A DNA stretch of 21,691 nt, from the NCBI GenBank assembly GCA_937892735.1, contig CALBGL010000012.1, positions 1 through 21,691 of the forward strand. Reading direction: 5' to 3'. The notes under the pieces are model-generated. The model ran no database searches, was not told where the DNA came from, and was given only the letters and a program-made list of their open reading frames with translations. Of this stretch, positions 1-8,210 are shown one piece after another (position 1 is the stretch's first letter; each line of letters opens with the position of its first letter). A program made the translations under genes and the position numbers. Source of the DNA: an uncultured Clostridia bacterium (GTDB lineage Bacteria; Bacillota; Clostridia; Lachnospirales; Bianqueaceae).

Positions 1-438
1 GTATTGATTCAAAAAGGAATCAAAGGCGTCAGTGGGATTTTTCTGTTTCTAATCGGACTGCAGGGGATTGTCGCGCCGGCTGCGGATACTCTTGTGCGAA
101 AGACCATGATATCAGCAGCTGGTGCAGTGCCCGTAGTAGGGGGAGCCATCGGCGGCGCTGTAGAGACTATATTTGCAGGAGCCTCGCTTGTGGGTCATTG
201 CGTGGGCGGTGCCGGTATGGTGATCCTGATGTGCATTTGTTTGGTACCCATAGGAAAGCTGGTAGCGATCTGGCTTCTTTATAAAGTCACCTCCGCGTTG
301 TTGTCTCCGATCGCGGATGCGAAGATGACAGAACTGCTGGAGGGAATGGCCGATGGCACGGGCATGCTGATGGGGGTTCTATTGGTGCTGATCGGCATGT
401 TTGTCTGCGGGATCGGTATTTTCTTGCGGAGTCTATAG
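1..438 (+). CDS. spoIIIAE: Stage III sporulation protein AE (C-terminal part)
   Basis: The frame is open from base 1 to the stop at 436-438, so the window cuts the gene and about 145 C-terminal residues remain. They are almost wholly hydrophobic with several membrane segments (about residues 10-25, 70-95 and 120-142) and carry the GAVPVVGGAIGGAVET stretch typical of SpoIIIAE. The family is a polytopic membrane protein of the mother-cell SpoIIIA complex, which with forespore SpoIIQ forms the channel needed for late forespore gene expression. spoIIIAF follows after 15 bp with an AAGGAGG ribosome site, which confirms the identity by context. The apparent TTG start at position 4 is internal. Confidence 0.9.
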   Translation, partial: VLIQKGIKGVSGIFLFLIGLQGIVAPAADTLVRKTMISAAGAVPVVGGAIGGAVETIFAGASLVGHCVGGAGMVILMCICLVPIGKLVAIWLLYKVTSALLSPIADAKMTELLEGMADGTGMLMGVLLVLIGMFVCGIGIFLRSL

Positions 439-453
439 AAAGGAGGAGGTCAG

Positions 454-951
454 ATGAAAGAATGGATCGGGAGTATCATCCTGTTTTCGATTTTTGCCGG
501 GATATTTGAAGCGGTTTTACCGCAGGACAGGATCAAAAAATATGTTCGTCTGATACTGGGCATATTCCTCATTGTAATCGTATTAGAACCCTGGATCGGG
601 GAGGAGTGGGAAGTCTCACTGTCTGCGGTGGATGAGACGTCGGTTTCAGAAGTGGAGATGGTTCCGGTCATGGAAGCCATTACAGAGCAGTATGATTATT
701 ATATCACAGAGGCGCTGCGAGATAGCGTGGAAGGAGAAGGAATCTACATAGAAGAAGCTCGTTGTATCCTGTCGGAGGAGGGAAACCTGCAGACGGTGAG
801 CGTAGTATGCGTTCCGGAATCAGAAGATTGGGTGGTACTTACACTGGATCTGGGGCAGAGAAGAGAGGAGATTGACCGGAGACTCTCCGAACTTACAGAA
901 CGCTTTAGAGACATGCTGCAGGCGGATGTTGTGATAGAATGGAGAGCGTAA
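454..951 (+). CDS. spoIIIAF: Stage III sporulation protein AF
   Basis: This 165-aa protein has two N-terminal membrane helices (about residues 5-22 and 30-47) joined by the short charged turn PQDRIKKYVR, followed by an acidic soluble domain. That is the SpoIIIAF architecture: a membrane-anchored part of the SpoIIIA complex with its soluble domain toward the intermembrane space or mother cell side. An AAGGAGGAGG ribosome site lies just upstream of ATG 454. spoIIIAG starts one base after the stop codon, so the two are translationally coupled. The family is recognised by operon position and topology more than by any catalytic motif. No defect is visible. Confidence 0.9.
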   Translation: MKEWIGSIILFSIFAGIFEAVLPQDRIKKYVRLILGIFLIVIVLEPWIGEEWEVSLSAVDETSVSEVEMVPVMEAITEQYDYYITEALRDSVEGEGIYIEEARCILSEEGNLQTVSVVCVPESEDWVVLTLDLGQRREEIDRRLSELTERFRDMLQADVVIEWRA

Positions 952-952
952 G

Positions 953-1528
953 ATGGGATTCGACTGGAAAAAATGGTTTAGAAAGGAAAAAAATGGACAG
1001 AAAAAGGATTGGTTTAGCGTATTCTTCCCGATTATGCTTATCTGTGCAGTCATAATTTTGATGATGACGAATACCAATAGGAATATACCGGATACGGCAG
1101 AGAGTGAATCCTCGGAGCAGGAGGTCAGATCGCGGGATCGGGACGCCTACGCGACCATGCTGGAAGAGAAATTGGCGGATGCTTTTTCCAGAATGGCCGG
1201 TGTGGGGGAAGTACGGGTCTATGTGACTTTGGCAGGCAGCGGAGAGGAAACTGTGCTGAAGGATGAAGGCAGAACAGCGGAGAATGTCCAGGAGGAAGAC
1301 AGTGGAGCGATCAGGTCTTCAGAACGAACAGAGGAAGAGGAAACCACCGTAACGGATACGGAGGGAAATCCTTATGTAGTCAGCGCTACCTATCCTAAGG
1401 TGCAGGGAATCCTGATCGTAGCCCAGGGTGCGGAATCCGCGGTTGTTCGGGAACAGCTTATGCAAGCTGCTTCCACGTTGCTGGGACTGTCCTATCAAGA
1501 GATCCAGGTAGCAACATATCAATCATAG
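953..1528 (+). CDS. spoIIIAG: Stage III sporulation protein AG
   Basis: This 191-aa protein has a basic cytoplasmic N-terminus (KKWFRKEKNGQKK), one membrane helix (about residues 21-39), a Ser/Glu linker, and a C-terminal domain with the LEEKLADAFSRMAGVGEVRVYVTL and YPKVQGILIVAQGA regions. In this family that domain is a ring-building motif resembling secretion-system ring proteins, and SpoIIIAG forms the large ring of the feeding channel. The middle has a charged insertion rich in Glu, Ser and Thr (about residues 105-135), as in other SpoIIIAG proteins, where it forms an extra beta region. It starts one base after spoIIIAF stops and ends 12 bp before spoIIIAH. Confidence 0.92.
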   Translation: MGFDWKKWFRKEKNGQKKDWFSVFFPIMLICAVIILMMTNTNRNIPDTAESESSEQEVRSRDRDAYATMLEEKLADAFSRMAGVGEVRVYVTLAGSGEETVLKDEGRTAENVQEEDSGAIRSSERTEEEETTVTDTEGNPYVVSATYPKVQGILIVAQGAESAVVREQLMQAASTLLGLSYQEIQVATYQS

Positions 1529-1540
1529 GAGGGTAATTCC

Positions 1541-2308
1541 ATGAGTCGGTTCAGAAAAAATCAGGCAGTGATCGTAGCGCTGGTGCTAATGGTGGTCGTA
1601 GCCGGGTACCTGAATTTTAACAGCCAAACGGCTTCTGCCACGGATCCCAATCAACAGGCAGCGGAAGAATCGTCCGAGGGACAGTTCCTGGCGGATGGTT
1701 TTGAGGAGGGAACACTGCTTCCTGTAGGAGAAACGAGCACGGTATCGGAAGAGGCGAATGCAGTTACCGAAGAAAGTCAGGCCGCTGAGGAATCCGGTGG
1801 TGAGCAGGCGACGGCGGCAGAAGCGGAAGCGCAAACCGGGGAAGAGAGTGCAGTACCGGAGGAGACCGGAGATGATCTGCCGGGTACCGCGGTATTGGTG
1901 GACAGCGATGCGGTCATCCCTGAATATTTCGCAGAAGCTAAGGTAGAACGGGAGAATGCCCGAGCGAAGAGCCAAGATATTTTATATGACTTGATGGCTA
2001 GCGCAGATACGCCAGAATCAGAGAAGTCTCTGGCCGCCCAGGAGATCATTGCGCTGCAGAAACGAGTAGAAAACGAAGCCGCGGCAGAGGCGATGATCAA
2101 AGCCAAAGGATTTAGTGAAGTCTTTGTGCGGATCTATGATGAAAGCGTGGATGTGATTGTGGATCGGGAAGAGATCAGTCAGCAGGAGGCGGCGCAGATT
2201 CAGGATATTATCACGCGAATCACGGGAGTGGAAGCTTCGGATATCCGCATCAGTCTGCTGAAGGTAGCCAGTGAGGGAAGCTCCCGGGAGGAGAGCTCCG
2301 GAAATTAA
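1541..2308 (+). CDS. spoIIIAH: Stage III sporulation protein AH
   Basis: This 255-aa protein has a short basic N-terminus (MSRFRKNQ), one membrane helix (about residues 8-26), a long low-complexity acidic linker (about residues 35-118, mostly Glu, Ala, Ser, Thr, Gly), and a C-terminal domain (about residues 125-245) with AEAMIKAKGFSEVFVRIYDESVDVIV. The last region is the conserved SpoIIIAH/YscJ-like ring domain, which in Bacillus binds forespore SpoIIQ across the septum. An AGGAGGG ribosome site precedes ATG 1541. The linker is much more acidic and longer than the ring domain needs. It is the last gene of the spoIIIA group here, and a new promoter follows it. Confidence 0.92.
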   Translation: MSRFRKNQAVIVALVLMVVVAGYLNFNSQTASATDPNQQAAEESSEGQFLADGFEEGTLLPVGETSTVSEEANAVTEESQAAEESGGEQATAAEAEAQTGEESAVPEETGDDLPGTAVLVDSDAVIPEYFAEAKVERENARAKSQDILYDLMASADTPESEKSLAAQEIIALQKRVENEAAAEAMIKAKGFSEVFVRIYDESVDVIVDREEISQQEAAQIQDIITRITGVEASDIRISLLKVASEGSSREESSGN

Positions 2309-2316
2309 AATATGGG

Positions 2317-2345
2317 TTTACTTTTACAGGAAAAACGTATATAAT
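2317..2345 (+). promoter_or_regulatory. Sigma-A-type promoter for asp23 and the downstream operon
   Basis: TTTACT (2317-2322) and TATAAT (2340-2345) are 17 bp apart. This lies immediately after spoIIIAH and gives the vegetative genes from asp23 onward a start independent of the sporulation-controlled spoIIIA genes. The -10 is perfect; the -35 matches 4 of 6. Confidence 0.65.
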
Positions 2346-2362
2346 AACAGATAGGAGCACCC

Positions 2363-2390
2363 ACGGACCGGATACCAGCTTCCGGTCCGT
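2363..2390 (+). other. Perfect 10-bp hairpin in the asp23 5' leader
   Basis: ACGGACCGGA (2363-2372) and TCCGGTCCGT (2381-2390) are exact inverted repeats around an 8-nt loop. No T-run follows (AATCTATATA), so this is not a normal intrinsic terminator. It lies between the predicted promoter and the asp23 ribosome site, so it would form in the leader RNA. A stabilising hairpin or a protein site are both possible. Confidence 0.6.
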
Positions 2391-2417
2391 AATCTATATA
2401 GATGGAGGTACATGGAG

Positions 2418-2780
2418 ATGGAAGAGGAACGCAAGATCAGCGTGATCACAGATCAGCAGACAGGTAAAGTCAAGATCGCAGATGAGGTTGTGGCGGTGAT
2501 TGCCGATCTGGCCATCAGTGATGTAAAGGGGATTCTGACGCTGGGCGGCCGAAAGGGAAAGCGCAGTTATGGCAAAGGAATCGGTGTGCGGATTGATGGA
2601 AACGATGTCTATTGTGATGTGGCCCTGGTGCTGAAGCAAGGTTTTAAAGTAAAACAGGTGGCTCTCCCGGTACAGCAGAAGATCAAGGCCAGTATAGAGA
2701 ACATGCTGGAGATGAACGTCAAGGAGGTCAATGTCTGTATCGTAGGGATTCAGAAAGAGAAGTCCGCCCCGACGGAATAA
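2418..2780 (+). CDS. Asp23/Gls24 family protein
   Basis: This is a small Asp23/Gls24-family (envelope stress response) protein of about 120 aa. The core KVKIADEVVAVIADLAISDVKGI and the later VQQKIKASIENMLEMNVKEVNVCIVGI are the two family blocks. In Staphylococcus, Asp23 is anchored near the membrane; in many Clostridia a single copy sits before nusB, as here. Two in-frame ATGs exist: 2412 lies only 3 nt from GGAGG (2404-2408), while 2418 lies 9 nt away, so I prefer 2418. There is no signal peptide or membrane helix. The exact cellular role in Clostridia is not known. Confidence 0.88.
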   Translation: MEEERKISVITDQQTGKVKIADEVVAVIADLAISDVKGILTLGGRKGKRSYGKGIGVRIDGNDVYCDVALVLKQGFKVKQVALPVQQKIKASIENMLEMNVKEVNVCIVGIQKEKSAPTE

Positions 2781-2811
2781 TCGGCATTACGGAAGAGAGG
2801 AACAAAACTGT

Positions 2812-3228
2812 ATGAGTAGAAAGACAGCGCGGGAGCACGCGTTTCGCATTCTGTTTTCCGCGCAGTTTCAACAGGAAAAAGCACAGGTACTGGTAGAACG
2901 GTATTTACAGGGACAGGATGTGTCCTTAGAAGAAAAAGATGAGCAGTTTATCCAAAGAGAGATCGAAGGCGCAATCAGGGAACAGGATCCTATCTATGCT
3001 AGGATCGAGGAGGCGTTGAAGGAGTGGAAGCTAAGCCGTCTGTATCGGGTGGATCGTGCGATCTTACAGATCGCGGTCTATGAGATGCTCTATGAAGAAG
3101 AAATTCCGACGAGCGTCAGTATCAATGAAGCAGTGGAACTTGCGAAGAAGTATAGTACGGAAGCCGCCCCGGCTTTTATAAATGGTGTATTAGGCACGAT
3201 CGCAAAAAACGTGGAAGGAGAGGCGTAA
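2812..3228 (+). CDS. nusB: Transcription antitermination factor NusB
   Basis: This 138-aa all-helical protein begins SRKTAREHAFRILFSAQFQ, the usual NusB start. Its C-terminal half contains RVDRAILQIAVYEMLYEEEIPTSVSINEAVELAKKY and FINGVLG, the strongest family signature. NusB with NusE binds boxA in rRNA leaders and promotes processive rRNA transcription. The length is normal. The stop codon abuts the xseA start with no gap (TAA at 3226-3228, ATG at 3229), and the xseA ribosome site GGAGAGG lies inside the last nusB codons, so translation is coupled. Confidence 0.96.
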   Translation: MSRKTAREHAFRILFSAQFQQEKAQVLVERYLQGQDVSLEEKDEQFIQREIEGAIREQDPIYARIEEALKEWKLSRLYRVDRAILQIAVYEMLYEEEIPTSVSINEAVELAKKYSTEAAPAFINGVLGTIAKNVEGEA

Positions 3229-4443
3229 ATGGAACGGCCGATCTACCGGGTTTCGCAGATTAACGCCTACGTGAAGCGTATGTTGACCCAGGATGTTCTC
3301 CTGACCAATCTGCAGCTTGGAGGAGAGATCAGTAATTTCAAGAGGCATTCTTCGGGTCATATGTATTTTGCGCTGAAGGATGAGTTGGCAGCCATTTCGG
3401 CAGTCATGTTTGCCTCTGATGCGAAGACATTGCGTTTTTTTCCGAAAGAAGGGCAGAAGGTGATTGCCAGAGGTTCCATATCGCTTTACGAGAAGACGGG
3501 ACAGTACCAGTTTTATGTACGGCATATGGAACCGGATGGGATCGGAGCGCTGTATCAGGCATATGAGGCGCTGAAACAGAAACTGGCGGCAGAAGGACTC
3601 TTTGATGTGAGCCATAAAAAGAAGATTCCATCCTACCCCCAGACGGTAGTCATAGTCACATCGCCTACGGGTGCGGTGATTCAGGATATGACACAGATTG
3701 CAAGGCGGAGACATCCGGGGATCCGCCTTATTCTCATACCAGTGATGGTACAGGGAGAGGGTGCCGCGGACTCGATCGTGCGGGGACTGGCACTGGCGGA
3801 TCAGACCGAAGCGGATACGGTGATTGTGGGCCGAGGCGGCGGTTCTATTGAGGATCTGTGGGCCTTTAATGAAGAAAAAGTGGCCCGAGCAATCGTAGCT
3901 ATGCGGCATCCGGTGATTTCTGCTGTCGGACACGAGACCGATTATACCATCGCAGATTTTGTCGCAGATTTGCGGGCACCGACACCTTCGGCAGCTGCCG
4001 AGCTTGCGATTCCGCAGGTGTCGGAGATCCTGGAGAAACTCGAGTTATATCGAAATCGAATGCATCATGCATTGCGGCGCAGAGTAGAGGGAGAGCGCAA
4101 GATACTGACACAGATGATGGCAAGAGGCATCTATCGCAGGCCTTGGCAGCTTCTTTTGCCGATACGGCAGGGGCTGGCCATGCTGGCGGAACGTCTTGTG
4201 GGAGCACGTATTCAATGGATGAAGGAACAGCGAGAAATATTGACGCAAATGGGACTTCGTCTTACGTATTTGGATCCTGCGCATTCGTTGCAAAGAGGGT
4301 ATGCATATATTACGGATGATCAGGGAAAGATTCTATCTTCTATAAAAGCAATGCGGACAGGGGATCGAATCTGTGCGCATCTTGCGGATGGACAGATCGA
4401 GGCTCGCGTCGAGACCATAGGGGAGGATACCAATGGAGAATAA
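3229..4443 (+). CDS. xseA: Exodeoxyribonuclease VII large subunit
   Basis: This 404-aa protein is the catalytic subunit of ExoVII, which degrades single-stranded DNA from both ends. An N-terminal OB-fold (about residues 1-100, with GEISNFKRHSSGHMYFALKD) is followed by the catalytic domain (about 125-310) with VTSPTGAVIQDM, GRGGGSIEDLWAFN, SAVGHETDYTIADFVAD and RAPTPSAAAE. These are the conserved XseA motifs, including the region of the proposed metal ligands. The C-terminal part is helical and holds the regions that bind XseB. The length is slightly shorter than E. coli XseA (about 450) but usual for Clostridia. It overlaps xseB by 11 bp. Confidence 0.96.
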   Translation: MERPIYRVSQINAYVKRMLTQDVLLTNLQLGGEISNFKRHSSGHMYFALKDELAAISAVMFASDAKTLRFFPKEGQKVIARGSISLYEKTGQYQFYVRHMEPDGIGALYQAYEALKQKLAAEGLFDVSHKKKIPSYPQTVVIVTSPTGAVIQDMTQIARRRHPGIRLILIPVMVQGEGAADSIVRGLALADQTEADTVIVGRGGGSIEDLWAFNEEKVARAIVAMRHPVISAVGHETDYTIADFVADLRAPTPSAAAELAIPQVSEILEKLELYRNRMHHALRRRVEGERKILTQMMARGIYRRPWQLLLPIRQGLAMLAERLVGARIQWMKEQREILTQMGLRLTYLDPAHSLQRGYAYITDDQGKILSSIKAMRTGDRICAHLADGQIEARVETIGEDTNGE

Positions 4444-4630
4444 ACAGACATTTGAGGAGGCCAGAGAACGGCTGGGGCAGATTACAGAACGAATGGAAAG
4501 CGGAGATTTGTCATTAGCAGAGATGACTTCATTATATAAAGAAGGAATGAATCTGTATCAGGACTGTCAGAAGATGTTGGATCTGACGGAGAAAGAACTT
4601 GTGACGCTGACGGAAGGAGAAGGGCAATGA
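4433..4630 (+). CDS. xseB: Exodeoxyribonuclease VII small subunit
   Basis: This 65-aa helical protein has FEEARERLGQITERMESGD near its start, followed by LSLAEMTSLYKEGMNLYQDCQKML; together these are the XseB signature. It packs onto the C-terminal helices of XseA to form the ExoVII complex and lacks catalytic residues of its own. The start overlaps the end of xseA by 11 bp, and the stop overlaps the ispA start in an ATGA arrangement (4627-4630), so the three genes are translationally linked. Small size and strict operon position make the call safe. Confidence 0.95.
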   Translation: MENKQTFEEARERLGQITERMESGDLSLAEMTSLYKEGMNLYQDCQKMLDLTEKELVTLTEGEGQ

Positions 4631-5529
4631 AGCTCAAGGAATTTCAGGCGTGGCAGGGGCCGATTCTGGAGGAACGGTTGGCTTCGCGCGTTGCTCATAG
4701 AGGACAATACGAGGCCCAGGTGTGGGAAGCCATGTCCTATAGCTTGTTGGCAGGCGGGAAGAGGATACGTCCCCTGATGCTTCTTTTAGCAGCCGGCGCG
4801 GTGACGGGAGAGTGTACGCAACTGGTCTTCGACCGTGTATATCCCTTCGCGGAAGCGCTGGAGATGATTCATACCTATTCGTTGATTCATGATGACCTGC
4901 CGGCGATGGACGATGATGAGTATCGTCGAGGACGATTGACCAACCATAAGGTTTTTGGGGAAGCGATCGCAATTCTGGCGGGAGATGGCCTTCTGAATCT
5001 GGCATATGAGACGATGATCGAGGCGTTACTTGCGGATCCGGCGCCGGGCAGACTCCTGGCGGCGAGGACGATTGCTCAAGCGGCAGGGGCCCGCGGCATG
5101 GTAGCTGGACAAACGGCGGATATGTTAGCGGAGCAGCAGAAGGCAACACCGGAACATTTGGATTTTATTGAAGTGAATAAGACGGGGCAGTTGATAACAG
5201 CGGCGCTTCTGGCCGGTGCCCAGGCTGCGGGGGCACCAGAAGACGCGATTCAGTCCATGAGACTGGCGGGAAGGGCTATGGGCAAGGCCTTTCAGATCCA
5301 AGATGATATTCTGGATGTGGCAGGAAACGCGGCAGAACTGGGAAAACAGACAGGCAGCGACGCAGGAAATGAAAAGGTCACGTTTGTAACAGTATATGGC
5401 ATCCAGAAAGCCCGAGAGATGGTGGAGGAATTATCTGCGGATGCTATGGAAACGCTGAAAGACTTTCATAATACGTCGGGGAAGCTGCTGAGGGAGTGGA
5501 TTCAGGCGTTAATATACAGAAAAAAGTAA
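4627..5529 (+). CDS. ispA: Polyprenyl (farnesyl) diphosphate synthase
   Basis: This 300-aa trans-prenyltransferase adds isopentenyl diphosphate to dimethylallyl/geranyl diphosphate to give farnesyl diphosphate. The first Asp-rich motif is DDLPAMDDD (residues 89-97, with two residues inserted between the Asp pairs as in bacterial type II enzymes). The second is DDILD (226-230). The upstream GGKRIRP motif (43-49) binds the allylic or IPP phosphates. The bulky region before the first motif (HTYSLIHDD) fits the short C15 product class, though chain length is not certain from sequence. It sits directly before dxs, so a supply gene and a user gene of the isoprenoid pathway are adjacent, as in Bacillus. 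Confidence 0.93.
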   Translation: MKLKEFQAWQGPILEERLASRVAHRGQYEAQVWEAMSYSLLAGGKRIRPLMLLLAAGAVTGECTQLVFDRVYPFAEALEMIHTYSLIHDDLPAMDDDEYRRGRLTNHKVFGEAIAILAGDGLLNLAYETMIEALLADPAPGRLLAARTIAQAAGARGMVAGQTADMLAEQQKATPEHLDFIEVNKTGQLITAALLAGAQAAGAPEDAIQSMRLAGRAMGKAFQIQDDILDVAGNAAELGKQTGSDAGNEKVTFVTVYGIQKAREMVEELSADAMETLKDFHNTSGKLLREWIQALIYRKK

Positions 5530-5530
5530 G

Positions 5531-7414
5531 GTGAGGAGATTGTACCCATTGCTAGATAAGATCCGGGATCCGAAGGATCTGCGGGCAATGACGGCAGAGG
5601 AGCTTAAAGAACTGGCAGAGGAGATTCGGCATTTCCTGATTCAGAATGTGGCAAAAACAGGGGGGCATTTGAGCGCCAATCTGGGTGTGGTGGAACTAAC
5701 GATGGCATTGCATCTGGAATTTTCCTCTCCGCGGGATCAGATGATTTTTGATGTAGGTCATCAGGCTTATACCCACAAGATTCTGACAGGACGAAAGGAT
5801 CTGTTTGACAAGCTGCGGCAGGAGAATGGTCTCAGCGGCTTTCCGAAACAAGCGGAGAGCGAGCATGATATTTTCAACACAGGACATGCTTCGACTTCTA
5901 TTTCCGCGGCGTTAGGACTTGCTAAGGCGAGAGATTTGAAGGGTGGCAAGTATCATGTGATTGCGGTGATCGGCGATGGAGCGCTCACCGGAGGAATGAG
6001 TTATGAGGCGATGAACCAGGCGGGGCGGGATAAGACGCCCCTGATTGTTGTATTAAACGATAATGAGATGTCGATTGGCCCTAATGTGGGCGCGTTGGCC
6101 CGCAGTCTGTCCACACTCAGAACCCGTAAATCCTACCTGAATATGAAGCGGCATATGCATCGGATGCTGCAAAAAACGGAGGGGGACGGCGGCGCTATGA
6201 CCAACTTCATTCGGCAGGCGAAGAGAAGGGTAAAATATTTCCTGATGTCCGGCACATTTTTCGAGGAATTAGGCTTTACCTACCTGGGGCCGGTAGATGG
6301 CCATGATATAGAAGAACTTCGGCGTGTACTGCGGCAGGCGAAGGCGCTCAGGGAACCGGTTCTTGTACACGTAAAAACCACAAAAGGAAAGGGATACCGT
6401 CCCGCTGAAAAGGATGCGACTACGTTTCATGGTATTGGAAAGTTTGACCCGGATACCGGAGAAGTGGGCAAAAATCAGGGAGAAAGTTGGGCGCATGCCG
6501 TCGGAACACAGTTGCAGTCCTTCGCCAGAGAGGATGAGCGGACGGTAGTGATTACAGCGGCTATGCCACAGGGAACCGGTGTGCAGGAGTATAGTAATCT
6601 GTATCCGAAGCGTTTTTTTGATGTAGGAATCGCGGAAGAACATGCAGTGACGTTTGCGGCAGGTCTGGCTCGCGGCGGTATGAAGCCCTATTTTGTCGTA
6701 TATTCCACATTTTTACAGCGAGGATACGATCAGGTTCTGCATGATGTGTGTTTGCAGAAATTGCCAGTAAAATTTTTGGTAGATCATGCCGGAGTTGTGG
6801 GAGAGGATGGCGAAACACATCAGGGAATCTATGATATCGCTTATTTAGGACACATTCCGGAGATCGCGATCCTGAGTCCTTCAAATCGCACAGAACTCTG
6901 TCGTATGATGAATTATGCGCACCAATATGAAGCGCCGATCGCCATTCGGTATCCGAAGGGAAATCTGCCGGAAGAGAGCGAAGATAACGGACCGCCGATT
7001 CGTTTTGGACAGGGATTTATGGTGCGGGAAGAAAAGGCTGCTTTCTGCCTTCTCTTGGCTTTAGGAGTCTGTCGCGGGATGGCGGAAGCAGCTGCGGAGC
7101 AGTTGGCCGGGAAAGGAATTCGTGTGTCGGTGGCGGATGCCCGCTTTGCGGCTCCGTTATCCAGAGAGTGGTTGCTGAAACTGACAAAGAAGTACCCCAG
7201 GATACTCACCATAGAAGACCATATTCATACAGGAGGATTCGGTATGAAAGTACGGGATATTCTGGCCGAAGAGAGAGCGAAGAGTCAGGCGCGAATCCTG
7301 GCGCTTCCAGATTGTTTTATAGAGCAGGGGAAGAGAGAAGTGCTGCTGAGTCGTTATGGGATCAGCGCGGAGGGAATACAGAAAGCAGTGGAGAATTGGA
7401 ATGCAGAAGCATAA
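5531..7414 (+). CDS. dxs: 1-deoxy-D-xylulose-5-phosphate synthase
   Basis: This thiamine-diphosphate enzyme condenses pyruvate and glyceraldehyde 3-phosphate, the first step of the MEP isoprenoid pathway. Seen in order are GGHLSANLGVVELTMALH, the cofactor motif GDGALTGGMSYEAMNQAG...NDNEMSI, KTTKGKGYRPAEKD, FFDVGIAEEHAVTFAAGLA with the catalytic Glu, YSTFLQRGYDQ, and the C-terminal transketolase domain. The full length of 627 aa is usual. The start is uncertain: GTG 5531 has no good ribosome site, while in-frame TTG 5549 lies 10 nt after GGTGAGGAG and gives the start LLDKIRDPKDL, which may be the true one. The gene begins just after ispA and overlaps tlyA by 14 bp. Confidence 0.95.
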   Translation: MRRLYPLLDKIRDPKDLRAMTAEELKELAEEIRHFLIQNVAKTGGHLSANLGVVELTMALHLEFSSPRDQMIFDVGHQAYTHKILTGRKDLFDKLRQENGLSGFPKQAESEHDIFNTGHASTSISAALGLAKARDLKGGKYHVIAVIGDGALTGGMSYEAMNQAGRDKTPLIVVLNDNEMSIGPNVGALARSLSTLRTRKSYLNMKRHMHRMLQKTEGDGGAMTNFIRQAKRRVKYFLMSGTFFEELGFTYLGPVDGHDIEELRRVLRQAKALREPVLVHVKTTKGKGYRPAEKDATTFHGIGKFDPDTGEVGKNQGESWAHAVGTQLQSFAREDERTVVITAAMPQGTGVQEYSNLYPKRFFDVGIAEEHAVTFAAGLARGGMKPYFVVYSTFLQRGYDQVLHDVCLQKLPVKFLVDHAGVVGEDGETHQGIYDIAYLGHIPEIAILSPSNRTELCRMMNYAHQYEAPIAIRYPKGNLPEESEDNGPPIRFGQGFMVREEKAAFCLLLALGVCRGMAEAAAEQLAGKGIRVSVADARFAAPLSREWLLKLTKKYPRILTIEDHIHTGGFGMKVRDILAEERAKSQARILALPDCFIEQGKREVLLSRYGISAEGIQKAVENWNAEA

Positions 7415-8210
7415 GGAACGACTGGATTTACGCATGGTAGAAAGAGGATTGGCCCCTTCTCGGGAAAAGGCGAAGGCGATGATCATGGCTGGCCATGTGT
7501 ATGTGAATGAACAGCGAGAGGACAAGGCAGGTATGCTGGTGGAAGAGGAGGCAGAGATTTTGGTACGAGGGCCGGTTCTTCCCTATGTAAGCCGAGGCGG
7601 TTTGAAGCTGGAGAAGGCGATCAAAGCCTTCGGGATTCCGCTGGAGGGGTATATCTGTATGGACGCGGGCGCCTCCACTGGCGGATTCACAGACTGTATG
7701 CTGCAGAACGGAGCCGCGAAGGTATACGCGATCGACGTAGGTTACGGACAGCTGGCATGGAAGCTGCGGCAGGATGAGCGAGTCGTTGTATTGGAGAAAA
7801 CGAATGTTCGGTATCTGGATGAAGCGAAGGTACCGGATCTCTGTGATTTTGCTTCCGCGGATCTATCCTTTATTTCGCTGACGAAGGTTCTGGAACCGAT
7901 TGCAAGCCGGATTCGAGAGGGTGGTGAGTTGGTCTGTCTGGTCAAGCCGCAGTTCGAGGCGGGACGAGAGAAAGTGGGAAAGAAGGGCGTAGTGCGAGAG
8001 CCAGAGATTCATGAGGAAGTACTCCTTATGATCACAGACTGGGTGCAATGCCATGGGTTTACCATACTGGGATGTACATATTCGCCGGTACGGGGACCAG
8101 AAGGAAATATTGAATATTTATTGTATCTAAAGAAAGAAGCGTGTTTTGTCGCAGCGGACTGGAAGGAAGAGATTGAGAAGGTGGTGAAAGAATCCCATGA
8201 ATCCCTGTAA
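7401..8210 (+). CDS. tlyA: TlyA family rRNA methyltransferase
   Basis: This 269-aa protein has an N-terminal S4 RNA-binding domain (about residues 7-66, LDLRMVERGLAPSREKAKAMI) and a FtsJ/RrmJ-like SAM-dependent methyltransferase domain with DAGASTGGFTDC (residues 88-99) as the SAM motif and KPQFEAGREKVGKKGVVR later. TlyA enzymes of other bacteria 2'-O-methylate cytidines in 16S and 23S rRNA; the Firmicute homologue (Bacillus YqxC) is often labelled hemolysin, which is misleading. Start ATG 7401 has TGGAGA 6 nt upstream. An upstream in-frame ATG at 7356 lies deep inside dxs and is less likely. It overlaps dxs and nadK by 14 bp each. Confidence 0.92.
   Translation: MQKHKERLDLRMVERGLAPSREKAKAMIMAGHVYVNEQREDKAGMLVEEEAEILVRGPVLPYVSRGGLKLEKAIKAFGIPLEGYICMDAGASTGGFTDCMLQNGAAKVYAIDVGYGQLAWKLRQDERVVVLEKTNVRYLDEAKVPDLCDFASADLSFISLTKVLEPIASRIREGGELVCLVKPQFEAGREKVGKKGVVREPEIHEEVLLMITDWVQCHGFTILGCTYSPVRGPEGNIEYLLYLKKEACFVAADWKEEIEKVVKESHESL

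Noticed and set aside
3190..3933. 247-codon minus-strand frame opposite nusB/xseA
   Set aside because: It is antisense to two well conserved genes, has no ribosome site, and its product is Arg/His/Cys-rich in the manner of a shadow frame.
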